Assembly (NCBI GenBank): GCA_910579965.1
Contig: CAJTWF010000004.1
Span: 1-64,000, forward strand
Direction: 5' to 3'
Source of the DNA: an uncultured Oscillospiraceae bacterium
GTDB lineage: Bacteria; Bacillota; Clostridia; Oscillospirales; Oscillospiraceae
DNA length: 64,000 nucleotides
Under the pieces are notes generated by a model. The model had not been told where the DNA came from. It saw nothing but the letters and a program-made list of their open reading frames with translations, and searched no databases. A program made the position numbers and the translations under genes. Of the stretch, positions 16,584 through 23,958 are shown one piece after another; position 1 is the stretch's first letter, and every line of letters begins with the position of its first letter.

Positions 16584-16790
16584 ATGGCACTGTCAAAGAG
16601 ATTGGCCCAGGTGGGCCGGGAGTGCGTGGCCTGCGGGACCTGCGTGAAGGTCTGTCCCCGGACGGCCATCCGGGTGGCGTCGGGCGTGACCGCCCGGGTG
16701 GACGGGGCGCTGTGCGTGGGCTGCGGGAGGTGCGCCAAGGTCTGTCCGGCGGACGTGATTGACATGGTGGAGAGGGGGGCTGGCGCGTGA
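16584..16790 (+). CDS. Small 2[4Fe-4S] ferredoxin-like protein
   Basis: A 68-residue cytosolic electron carrier with two cluster motifs: CVACGTCVKVCP (about 14-25) and CVGCGRCAKVCP (about 45-56). Each is C-x2-C-x2-C-x3-C-P, as in 2[4Fe-4S] ferredoxins. ATG 16584 is preferred to 16581 because the AAGGGGG ribosome binding site is 5 nt from it. It overlaps the next gene, a membrane Fe-S protein, and is probably its soluble redox partner. Confidence 0.88.
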   Translation: MALSKRLAQVGRECVACGTCVKVCPRTAIRVASGVTARVDGALCVGCGRCAKVCPADVIDMVERGAGA

Positions 16791-17416
16791 AAAACGAGAA
16801 GAAGTGGTACGACTACCTCTGGATCGGGGAGCTCCTGTACTGGGTCCTGGGGCTGTGCAACATCCTGTTCGCCTGGCTGGGGATGCTGTTTTTCACCATC
16901 CCCATGCTGGTGGCGCTGATCGGCGGGAGCAAGGCCTACTGCAACCGCTTCTGCGGCCGGGGCCAGCTGCTGGGCCTTCTGGGGGAGAAGCTGTCCCGGA
17001 ACGCGCCGCCGCCCAGATTTCTGCGCAGCCGGTGGTTCCGCTATGGCTTCCTGGCCTTCTTCCTGGTCATGTTCGGCCTGATGCTGCGCGGTACTTACAT
17101 GGTTTTTACCGGAGCGCCCCTGCGGCAGACCGTAACCCTGCTGTGGGTCTTCAAGCTGCCCTGGCAGTGGGCCCGGGTGGACATGGTGGCCCCCTGGATC
17201 GCCCAGTTCGCCTTCGGCTTTTACGGGGTCATGCTGACCTCTACGGTGCTGGGACTTGTGACAATGGTGCTGTTCCGGCCCCGGTCCTGGTGCGTCTACT
17301 GCCCCATGGGGACCATGACCCAGGGCATCTGCATGCTTAAACAAAAGAAGGAGGACGGCGGCTGTGGAGGAGAAGGCAAAAAAAATTGCGGAGCTGCTGC
17401 GGCTTCTCGCCAATGA
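16787..17416 (+). CDS. NapH-like polytopic membrane protein with Fe-S type cysteine motifs
   Basis: A 209-residue membrane protein with about four hydrophobic segments (near 10-30, 30-50, 85-105, 145-170). Two cysteine clusters are typical of the Fer4_5/NapH/CcoG membrane domain: YCNRFCGRGQ after the second segment (about 58-67) and WCVYCPMGTM after the last (about 176-185). The Cys-rich tail (GGCGGEGKKNCG) could hold another metal site. Such proteins pass electrons between quinones or ferredoxin and a partner. GTG 16787 overlaps the ferredoxin stop. The 3' end overlaps the arsR start by 53 nt. No terminal oxidoreductase lies nearby, so the electron acceptor is unknown. Confidence 0.8.
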   Translation: MKNEKKWYDYLWIGELLYWVLGLCNILFAWLGMLFFTIPMLVALIGGSKAYCNRFCGRGQLLGLLGEKLSRNAPPPRFLRSRWFRYGFLAFFLVMFGLMLRGTYMVFTGAPLRQTVTLLWVFKLPWQWARVDMVAPWIAQFAFGFYGVMLTSTVLGLVTMVLFRPRSWCVYCPMGTMTQGICMLKQKKEDGGCGGEGKKNCGAAAASRQ

Positions 17417-17648
17417 GCACCGTCTGCTGATTTTGTGCGCCCTGAGAAAGGGGCCGCTGACGGTGGGGGAGCTCCGCCAGTTTACCCCCCATATCTCCGC
17501 CTCCGCCCTGTCCCAGCACCTGAACCAGCTGCGGACAGCCGGGATTCTGGACTCGGAGAAGCAGGGGATGAACGTCATCTACCGGATCCAGGACCAGCGG
17601 GCGGCAGCCCTGCTGGAGGCAATCCGGGAGTACTATTGCGGGGACTGA
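17364..17648 (+). CDS. ArsR/SmtB family transcriptional repressor
   Basis: A 94-residue winged-helix protein. LLRLLANEHRLLILCALRKG matches the start of the ArsR fold, and ISASALSQHLNQLRTAGIL is the recognition-helix region. A Cys near position 25 and YYC at the C-terminus (about residue 92) are possible metal or redox ligands; the classical ELCVCDL motif is absent. GTG 17364 has AAGGAGG 9 nt upstream and lies within the 3' end of the preceding gene, so the two are translationally coupled. It probably represses its own operon at the palindrome 16548-16573 and senses metal, sulfide or cluster status; the signal is inferred only. Confidence 0.88.
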   Translation: MEEKAKKIAELLRLLANEHRLLILCALRKGPLTVGELRQFTPHISASALSQHLNQLRTAGILDSEKQGMNVIYRIQDQRAAALLEAIREYYCGD

Positions 17649-17675
17649 GTCTGTGTGACAAGCTGACCCGGCAGA

Positions 17676-17703
17676 GGGGTGCGCCGTCGGCGCACCCCTT
17701 TTT
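17676..17703 (+). terminator. Rho-independent terminator of the Fe-S / ArsR operon
   Basis: Perfect 10-bp stem GGGGTGCGCC / GGCGCACCCC, loop GTC, then five Ts (17699-17703). Confidence 0.92.
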
Positions 17704-17717
17704 CTTACATAAAGTGG

Positions 17718-17746
17718 TTGACAATGTAGACCAACTGTGATATGAT
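17718..17746 (+). promoter_or_regulatory. Promoter of the BlaI/M56 operon
   Basis: Perfect -35 TTGACA (17718-17723), 17-nt spacer, -10 TATGAT (17741-17746). Confidence 0.88.
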
Positions 17747-17755
17747 AGGTCTACA
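17725..17755. promoter_or_regulatory. BlaI-type operator
   Basis: Perfect 8-bp inverted repeat TGTAGACC (17725-17732) / GGTCTACA (17748-17755) around the spacer and -10 box. It contains the TGTA/TACA half-sites of BlaI/MecI operators. Position predicts repression by the downstream BlaI-like protein. Confidence 0.75.
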
Positions 17756-17780
17756 AAGTAAACCAAAGGAGGATATGCAG

Positions 17781-18164
17781 ATGGAACAGATCAAGCTGAC
17801 CGGCGGGGAGTGGAGCGTACTGGACTGCCTGTGGGCGGAGAGCCCCCAGACGGTGATGCAGCTGGTGTCCAGGCTGGGGGAGCGGGTGGGGTGGGCCAAG
17901 AGCACCACCATCACCACCCTGCGCCGCATGGAGGAGAAGGGGCTGGTCCACTGCGAGATTGTTGGCAAGGGAAAGTCCTATACACCCGCTGTGGAACAGG
18001 AGCAGGCGGTGATTTCTGAGACGCGGAGCTTTCTGGACCGGGTGTACCAGGGCAGCGTGGGTCTGATGATGAGCGCCATGGCCCGGCGGCAGGAGCTGAG
18101 CCGGGAGGAGATCGCCCAGCTGCGGGAGATTCTGGAGAAAGCGGAGGAGGGGAGCGAAAAATGA
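17781..18164 (+). CDS. BlaI/MecI/CopY family transcriptional repressor
   Basis: A 127-residue winged-helix repressor. LTGGEWSVLDCLWAESPQTV and WAKSTTITTLRRMEEKGLV carry the BlaI DNA-binding helices; the C-terminal half forms the dimerisation helices that a BlaR1-type signal would inactivate. ATG 17781 is used because GGAGG (17769-17773) is 7 nt away; the ATG at 17775 is too close. The stop overlaps the M56 peptidase start (ATGA), giving the standard blaI-blaR1 order. The operator at 17725-17755 predicts autoregulation. Confidence 0.93.
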   Translation: MEQIKLTGGEWSVLDCLWAESPQTVMQLVSRLGERVGWAKSTTITTLRRMEEKGLVHCEIVGKGKSYTPAVEQEQAVISETRSFLDRVYQGSVGLMMSAMARRQELSREEIAQLREILEKAEEGSEK

Positions 18165-21073
18165 CGTTGCTGCATTGGATCCTGTCGGCCAGCGGGCTGA
18201 TCCTGGTGGTGCTGGCCCTGCGGGCCCTGCTGGGCCGCCGCATCAGCGCTGCCATGCGCTACGCCCTGTGGGGCGTGGTACTCCTGCGGCTGCTGCTGCC
18301 ATCGGCCTGGTTCAGCCCGGGGGTGACGGTGACCCTGCCGGAGCCGCCGGACCGGACGGCGCTGGAGAGCATCAGTGAGGAAAGCATCTACCTGCTCCCC
18401 ATCCAGTCCACCCCGGCTGAGGTGTGGGGGGAACTTGAGGAACCACTTCTGGCCCCCAACTCCTTTGGCTATGTCCGGCTGGAGGACGAGGGCGGGATTG
18501 TCCGGCGGTACGCGGACCGGGTCAGCCCCCTGACCCTGGCAAAATGGGCCTGGATCGCCGGGGGAGCGGTTCTGGGCGGGGCGCTGCTGGGGGCCAACCT
18601 CCGCTTCGCCCGCCGCCTGAAGCGGTCCAGACGGCGGCTGGAGGCCCCGGATATGCCCATTCCGGTATATGTGGTGGGACTGCCCTCGCCCTGCCTCTTT
18701 GGCCTCTTCCGGCCTGCGGTGTACGTGACAGAGGAGGTGGCCCGGGACCCGGCCATGCTCCGCCATGTGCTGGCCCACGAGCGGACCCACTACAGGCACC
18801 GGGACCACCTGTGGAGCGTCCTGCGGGGCGCGGCCCTGGCTGTCCACTGGTGGAACCCCCTGGTGTGGCTGGCGGTGAGCCTCAGCCGCCGGGACGGGGA
18901 GCTGGCCTGTGACGAGGGGGCGCTGCGCGCGCTGGGGGAGGGGGAGCGGACCGCCTACGGCGAAACCCTGCTGTCCCTGGTGACGGCCAGGGCGGCCCCC
19001 CGGGATCTCCTCAGCTTCGCCACCACCATGTCCGGCGGCAAGAGGAGCCTCCGGGAGCGGATTACCCGCATTGCCTGTCAACCAAAACAGCTTGTCAGCG
19101 CCATTGTGGCAGCGGTTCTCCTGCTTGCTCTTGCGGGCTTCCTCGCCTTTGGCAGGGTGGAGCGGAGCGCCCCGGCCCCGATGCCCGGGGATGAGGAGTG
19201 GCAGTCCGCCCGGATCACCCTGGACAGGGAGGGCGTTCCCCATATCCGGTATACCCTTCCTGACGGCGTGAAGGACCTGACGGGGAATCCCATCCCTCCG
19301 CCCCGGGAGTGGGCGGACCAGGGGCGGGAGACGCCGGCCTTTTCCCAGGAAATCCGGGCAGAGCTGGTCTCGCCCACGGAGGGCTGGCTGGTGGCCAGCG
19401 ATGACCGGGAGGCGGACGTCTACATCTACAGGACCGCAGACGGCGGCATGAACTGGACCCAGGCCTCCGCTCCGGACCTGGACCGCGCCATCGCGGACGT
19501 GGGGTTCGTGGGGCCTGACCGGCTGATCGTGGCCCAGCGATACGCCAACGGCGCGCCGGTGTACCAGACCCGGGACGGGGGAGCCAGCTGGGAGCTCATC
19601 AACCTGCCCTGGACGGACGCGGAGGTGGACGCGATCTATGTCTCCGGCAGCAGCATCCAAATGCAGCTCTTCGGAGACGGCTCCTCCGTCTGGACCATGA
19701 CCTCTGATGACTATGGAGACACCTGGACCCACTGGGACAACGCCGGGCTGGATGTTCTGCTCTCGGAGCTCACGGCGGAGGACATCGGGGAGGACATCAG
19801 CGCGGACCGCGAGGAGATCGCGCGGATTCTGCGGGAGACCTCGCCCCACCGGGAGAGCCGGCTCTACACCGGCGAGGGCGATTTTTCCCAGACGGGAGCC
19901 TGGATCTGGTGCGAGACGGAGGGTGTGCTGCCCCTGAGGGCGGGCGGAAAGCTGCACATGGCCGCCAGCTACCGGAACCAGACGGACGTGATGATCGGCT
20001 GGAGGACGGACAAGGGCCTGCAATACGCCATCTACAGGTCCGCGGCGCTCCACGAGCTGACCGAGCGGATAGGGAAGCCCTACTACAAAAAGACCCTGCC
20101 CGAAACCCCGGATCTGAACCGCGACGGCAGGCCGGACCAGATCCGCCTCCGGTCCAACGGCACGGACCAGTGCCTCCAGTTCCTCATGGAGACGGAAAAT
20201 GGCCGGGAGACCTGGGAGGAGACCGCCCTCTTCGGGAGCGGAACCAGCATCTACCTGGTCCGGATGGACGGGGAGGACTGCGTGCTGCGGTACACCCGCA
20301 GGGGCGCCGGCTATCCGACGGACAAGCGCCATGCGTACCGCTACCAGCTTTTCTACATGCAGAATGACGTGATCGAGCTGGTGCAGGAAAACGCCATACA
20401 ATTTGACCTCAACTTTGACCGGAACGGCACGGACCAGCACAGCTTTGACCCCAGGGCCATTGCCGCCTTCATGGACGAGGTGAACGGGCTTTTGGAGAAG
20501 AGCACCTGCCTGCTGAATGCGGATAAGGAGCTCGCCCGGACCTTCCAGCGAGAGGGGCGGCTGTACGACAGCCTGAGCTGGATGGGCGTCTCCGGCAGCA
20601 CCCGGGTAGGCTTCTCTGAGGAGATATCTATTCTGGAAAGGCTCCAGATCTACCGCAACCTCTGCCTGTTCATGGAGGCGATGCCCAGCGTCAAAACCGT
20701 CATGAGGGAGATCACAGCGGAGGACATCGTCAGCACCGGCCATGACGGCGCTGGGGCCCAGGAGCTGGCCCAGGTCCTCAACAGCGCGGCCCAGGGAAGG
20801 AAGGGCGGCGAGAGCGGCTTCCAGGAGACCGGCCGCAGGCTGAAAGCGGTCTACACCAGGGAGGGGGACCCGGGGGAGCAGACGCTGCTGCTGGAGACAG
20901 GGGAGCAGGAGAACCTTGTCCGGGTGACCATCTCCGGCACATATACGGCGCTGCAATACGAGGTCAACCCAACGGTTGAGGGGACATACCTCCGGGACTT
21001 TCCCTATGAGTTCTCCGAATATCTGGAGGACGAGGCGCTGTACCAGTGGCTGACTGGTCTGTTCCAGACATAA
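18161..21073 (+). CDS. M56 (BlaR1-like) membrane metallopeptidase with Asp-box repeat extracytoplasmic region
   Basis: A 970-residue signal transducer. Membrane segments lie near 5-25, 32-50 and 125-145. The cytosolic zinc protease has HERTH (206-210) and downstream ELACDEGAL supplying the third ligand region. A further membrane segment lies near 310-330. The outside part is not a penicillin-binding domain. It has three Asp-box-like motifs, TADGGMNW (about 425), TRDGGASW (about 469) and TSDDYGDTW (about 514), spaced 45 residues apart as in BNR/sialidase-type propeller blades. A DLNRDGRPDQI calcium-loop-like motif is near 651, followed by about 300 residues of unclassified sequence. The ligand is unknown; a beta-lactam is not implied. 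BlaI is the predicted cleavage or relief target. Confidence 0.85.
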   Translation: MTLLHWILSASGLILVVLALRALLGRRISAAMRYALWGVVLLRLLLPSAWFSPGVTVTLPEPPDRTALESISEESIYLLPIQSTPAEVWGELEEPLLAPNSFGYVRLEDEGGIVRRYADRVSPLTLAKWAWIAGGAVLGGALLGANLRFARRLKRSRRRLEAPDMPIPVYVVGLPSPCLFGLFRPAVYVTEEVARDPAMLRHVLAHERTHYRHRDHLWSVLRGAALAVHWWNPLVWLAVSLSRRDGELACDEGALRALGEGERTAYGETLLSLVTARAAPRDLLSFATTMSGGKRSLRERITRIACQPKQLVSAIVAAVLLLALAGFLAFGRVERSAPAPMPGDEEWQSARITLDREGVPHIRYTLPDGVKDLTGNPIPPPREWADQGRETPAFSQEIRAELVSPTEGWLVASDDREADVYIYRTADGGMNWTQASAPDLDRAIADVGFVGPDRLIVAQRYANGAPVYQTRDGGASWELINLPWTDAEVDAIYVSGSSIQMQLFGDGSSVWTMTSDDYGDTWTHWDNAGLDVLLSELTAEDIGEDISADREEIARILRETSPHRESRLYTGEGDFSQTGAWIWCETEGVLPLRAGGKLHMAASYRNQTDVMIGWRTDKGLQYAIYRSAALHELTERIGKPYYKKTLPETPDLNRDGRPDQIRLRSNGTDQCLQFLMETENGRETWEETALFGSGTSIYLVRMDGEDCVLRYTRRGAGYPTDKRHAYRYQLFYMQNDVIELVQENAIQFDLNFDRNGTDQHSFDPRAIAAFMDEVNGLLEKSTCLLNADKELARTFQREGRLYDSLSWMGVSGSTRVGFSEEISILERLQIYRNLCLFMEAMPSVKTVMREITAEDIVSTGHDGAGAQELAQVLNSAAQGRKGGESGFQETGRRLKAVYTREGDPGEQTLLLETGEQENLVRVTISGTYTALQYEVNPTVEGTYLRDFPYEFSEYLEDEALYQWLTGLFQT

Positions 21074-21118
21074 TTAAACAAAGGTAAAGTTTTGTTCAAT
21101 TATGAGCAATGAAAGAAT

Positions 21119-21158
21119 CGCCGTCCGGTTCCCGGCAGGGGACCGGACGGCGGTTTTT
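21119..21158 (+). terminator. Rho-independent terminator of the BlaI/M56 operon
   Basis: A stem of about 12 bp built on CCGTCCGGT (21121-21129) / ACCGGACGG (21142-21150), followed by TTTTTCTTT. A second weaker hairpin (21072-21101) precedes it. Confidence 0.88.
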
Positions 21159-21213
21159 CTTTGACTGCGGCTCTTTACCCACAAGCGTATGGCTCCTGAA
21201 AGCAGGCGGCTGT

Positions 21214-22452
21214 TTACTTCGCCAGAACCTTCTTCAGCTTGGCGAACCGGGGCAGGCCGTTCTCCTTCCTCATCCTGGTCTCGCCCTGGATGAGGGGGAG
21301 GGCGTAGTCGATGAAGGCCCGCTCCACGCCGTTGTGCTGGGCGTTGATCCACTCAATGGGCACCTTCTTCTCCGTGTTCGCCACATCCACCAGATCGAAG
21401 AGCTTGGTCCTGCACACGTATGCGCCGCCCTCATAGGAGCGCTCAAAGCCCACCATCTTGTCCGTGAGGCCGGCCACGGCGTTCTCCACGGCGGCCTTGC
21501 CGGCCATGAAGGACTCGTCGATGTCGGTTTGGCTGGCCAGATGGGCCCCGCACCGCTGGAGCAGGCTCAGCTCGATGCCCCGGACCTTTGCGCCGATCTC
21601 CTTTTTGATGATCTCGGCCAGCATGCCGGCCAGACCGCCCAGCTGGGCGTGGCCGAAGCCGTCGGTGGCGCTGGCCTGGGCCTCGGAGACAAAGGAGCCG
21701 TCGGCATAGTGGATGCCCTCGCTGACCGCCACCATGCAGCCGCCGGTCTCGGTGTAGACCTTCCGGACCTCGGAGATGAACTTGTCCATATCGAAGTCCG
21801 TCTCAGGCAGGTAGATGAGATCGGGGCCCGCGCCCATCGCGGTGGCCAGGCTGGCGGCGGCGGTGAGCCAGCCGGCGTGGCGGCCCATGATCTCCACCAC
21901 GCAGATCATGCCCGTGTCGTACACCCAGGCGTCCTGGTAGACCTCCATGCAGCTGGTGGCGATATACTTGGCGGCGGAGGCGTAGCCGGGGCAGTGGTCG
22001 GTGCCGAAGAGGTCGTTGTCAATGGTCTTGGGCACGCCCATGACCCGGCACTCATAGCCCACCCGCTGCATATACTTGCTGATCTTGTTGCAGGTGTCCA
22101 TGGAGTCGTTGCCGCCGTTATAGAAGAAGTAGCGCACGTCGTACTTCTTGAAAATCTCCAGAATGCGCTTGAAATCGGTGTCGTCCACGTCCGGGTCCGC
22201 GATCTTGTAGCGGCAGGAGCCCAGGGCGGAGGAGGGGGTGTAGAGCAGGTTCTCCAGCTCGCCGGCGTCCTCGGCGGACATGTCAAACAGGCGGTCGTTG
22301 AGTACGCCCTTGATGCCGTGCTCCGCGCCGTAGACCTTGGTGATGGCCTCGCTGTCCAGAGCGGTGCGGATTACGCCGTAAGCGCTGGCGTTGATGACGG
22401 AAGTGGGGCCGCCGGACTGACCGATGATACATGCGCCTTTCAAAACATTCAT
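21214..22452 (-). CDS. pfp: Pyrophosphate-type 6-phosphofructokinase
   Basis: A 412-residue enzyme phosphorylating fructose 6-phosphate, probably with PPi, reversibly. IIGQSGGPTSVINAS opens the fold. GGNDSMDT has Asp where ATP enzymes have Gly (GGDG), and MGVPKTIDNDL has Lys before TIDND. Both are hallmarks of PPi-dependent enzymes. EIMGRHAGWLTAA is the fructose-6-phosphate site. ATG 22452 was chosen because GGAGG is 6 nt upstream; the frame is open 17 codons further. With the ATP-type pfkA at the left edge, the cell seems to own both enzyme types. It has its own promoter at 22525-22553. Confidence 0.92.
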   Translation of the reverse strand: MNVLKGACIIGQSGGPTSVINASAYGVIRTALDSEAITKVYGAEHGIKGVLNDRLFDMSAEDAGELENLLYTPSSALGSCRYKIADPDVDDTDFKRILEIFKKYDVRYFFYNGGNDSMDTCNKISKYMQRVGYECRVMGVPKTIDNDLFGTDHCPGYASAAKYIATSCMEVYQDAWVYDTGMICVVEIMGRHAGWLTAAASLATAMGAGPDLIYLPETDFDMDKFISEVRKVYTETGGCMVAVSEGIHYADGSFVSEAQASATDGFGHAQLGGLAGMLAEIIKKEIGAKVRGIELSLLQRCGAHLASQTDIDESFMAGKAAVENAVAGLTDKMVGFERSYEGGAYVCRTKLFDLVDVANTEKKVPIEWINAQHNGVERAFIDYALPLIQGETRMRKENGLPRFAKLKKVLAK

Positions 22453-22524
22453 AGTCTTACCTCCAAATTTAGGTGTCGGTCTGTTCCTTGAAAAAGGGAT
22501 CAAAAAACTTTTTCAGCTGTTAAA

Positions 22525-22553
22525 AGTATAACAACTTTTTCCACATTTGTAAA
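22525..22553 (-). promoter_or_regulatory. Predicted promoter of pfp
   Basis: Minus strand -35 TTTACA (22548-22553), 17-nt spacer, -10 TATACT (22525-22530), in an A/T-rich patch. Confidence 0.65.
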
Positions 22554-22631
22554 CTGGGCTTTTGCACGGAATCTGTCCTTTTCTGTAGGGTTGCGGGTGT
22601 TGAAGTATAACGAAATTTTTGGGCAGGGGAC

Positions 22632-22657
22632 GGGGGGAGGGCCCCAGCCCTCCCCCC
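22632..22657 (-). terminator. G-run/C-run hairpin after asd
   Basis: Perfect 10-bp stem GGGGGGAGGG / CCCTCCCCCC with a 6-nt loop, 33 nt past the asd stop. No T-run follows on the minus strand. Confidence 0.55.
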
Positions 22658-22663
22658 TCTCTC

Positions 22664-22677
22664 AGAACCTGTATTCA
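22664..22677. repeat. Solo copy of the MITE terminal sequence
   Basis: AGAACCTGTATTCA is identical to the outer 14 bp of the terminal repeats of the element at 28774-28935. No partner end is seen nearby, so this is a relic or a chance reuse as an mRNA end. Confidence 0.55.
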
Positions 22678-22689
22678 AAAAGATTTCGA

Positions 22690-23775
22690 TCAGATATAGT
22701 CCTCCGCGCACAGGAGCTCCGCCAGCAGCACCGCGCCGCCCGCCGCGCCCCGCAGGGTGTTGTGGCTGAGGCAGACGAACTTGTAGTCGTACTGGCTGTC
22801 CGGCCGCAGGCGGCCGATGGACACGGCCATGCCGTTCTCCAGCATCCGGTCCAGCCGGGTCTGGGGCCGGTCCGCCTCCTCGAAATAGTGGAGGAACTGC
22901 TTGGGGGCGGAGGGGAGGTTCAGCTCCTGGGCCCGGCCGGAGAAGCCGGCCCAGTCCGCCTTGATCTGCTCCATGGAGGGCTTGCGGCCGTCCTGGAACT
23001 TCATGAAGCAGGCCGCCATATGGCCGTCCAGGCAGGCCACCCGGAAGCACTGAGCGGTGATGGCGGGACCCTGGGCCAGCTCCAGCCGGCCGTTCTCCAC
23101 CGTCCCCCACAGCTTCATGGGCTCCCGCTCGCTCTTCTCCTCCTCGCCGCCGATGTAGGGGATGCAGTTGTCCACCATCTCCGGCCAGCGCTCAAAGGTC
23201 TTGCCAGCGCCGGAGATGGCCTGATAGGTACACACCAAGGCTCTGTCCAGACCGTACTTGCGCAGGGGATGGAGGGCGGGGACGTAGGACTGGAGGGAGC
23301 AGTTGGACTTCACGGCGATAAAGCCCCGCTTCGTGCCCAGGCGGGCGCGCTGGGCGTCGATGAGCCGGATGTGACCGGCGTTGATCTCGGGCACCACCAT
23401 GGGCACGTCCTCAGTCCAGCGGTGGGCGCTGTTGTTGGACACCACCGGGCACTCCAGGCGGGCATACCGCTCCTCCAGGGCCTGGATCTCGTCCTTGGGC
23501 ATATCCACGGCGCAGAAGACAAAGTCCGCCATGCCCGCCAGCCTCTCCGCGTCCGCCTGGGCGTCCAGGACCACCAGATCCCGGGCCTCCCGGGGGATGG
23601 GGGAGGACATGGCCCAGCGGTCCTTTACTGCCTCCTCGTAGGTTCTGCCGGCGCTGCGTCCGCTGGCGGCAACGGCGGTGAGCCGGAACCAGGGGTGTCC
23701 CTCCATCAATGTAACAAAGCGCTGGCCCACCATCCCGGTGGCGCCGATGATTCCCACGCGGTATTCTTTCCTCAT
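22690..23775 (-). CDS. asd: Aspartate-semialdehyde dehydrogenase (archaeal/fungal-type)
   Basis: A 361-residue enzyme reducing aspartyl phosphate to aspartate semialdehyde with NADPH, supplying lysine/diaminopimelate, threonine and methionine. The N-terminus RVGIIGATGMVGQRFV binds NADP. The catalytic Cys is in AVKSNCSLQ. AISGAGKTFERWPEM and the overall length fit the archaeal/yeast branch rather than the E. coli branch. ATG 23775 has GGAGG 7 nt upstream. The promoter at 23904-23932 leaves a leader of about 120 nt with two small hairpins but no lysine or T-box motif. Confidence 0.92.
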   Translation of the reverse strand: MRKEYRVGIIGATGMVGQRFVTLMEGHPWFRLTAVAASGRSAGRTYEEAVKDRWAMSSPIPREARDLVVLDAQADAERLAGMADFVFCAVDMPKDEIQALEERYARLECPVVSNNSAHRWTEDVPMVVPEINAGHIRLIDAQRARLGTKRGFIAVKSNCSLQSYVPALHPLRKYGLDRALVCTYQAISGAGKTFERWPEMVDNCIPYIGGEEEKSEREPMKLWGTVENGRLELAQGPAITAQCFRVACLDGHMAACFMKFQDGRKPSMEQIKADWAGFSGRAQELNLPSAPKQFLHYFEEADRPQTRLDRMLENGMAVSIGRLRPDSQYDYKFVCLSHNTLRGAAGGAVLLAELLCAEDYI

Positions 23776-23903
23776 ATTGGTACCTCCTGCAAAAATTGTA
23801 TGGCTTGAGATGGGGAAATCTGTCGGATCCTGGCTTGAAATCTGATCCGCTCCCATGTATACTGTATGATAGCGAAGTGCCGTCAGGCACGGCGCACCGT
23901 AAT

Positions 23904-23932
23904 TTCATACCACAATTTTGGTACGCTGTCAA
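23904..23932 (-). promoter_or_regulatory. Predicted promoter of asd
   Basis: Minus strand perfect -35 TTGACA (23927-23932), 17-nt spacer, -10 TATGAA (23904-23909). Confidence 0.7.
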
Positions 23933-23958
23933 CCGTTTTATCCCCTTCAGGAGGAAGT

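Noticed and set aside
17978..20956. Nearly 1000-codon open frame antisense to the M56 gene, and other long antisense frames over priA, prkC, the symporter, DHHW/MBOAT and SpoIID
   Set aside because: High G+C removes stop codons from antisense frames. These frames encode low-complexity, His/Gly/Gln/Val-rich sequence without domains, while the opposite strand encodes recognised families with ribosome binding sites.
18161..21073. Calling the M56 gene a beta-lactam sensor (blaR1/mecR1)
   Set aside because: The outside region lacks the STFK/SxN/KTG transpeptidase-type motifs expected of a beta-lactam sensor.
23776..23903. Possible lysine riboswitch or T-box in the asd leader
   Set aside because: No AGAGG..GGGGAAAGG..GCCGAAG lysine motif and no GGGTGGNACCGCG T-box; only small hairpins and an 8-bp direct repeat are present.
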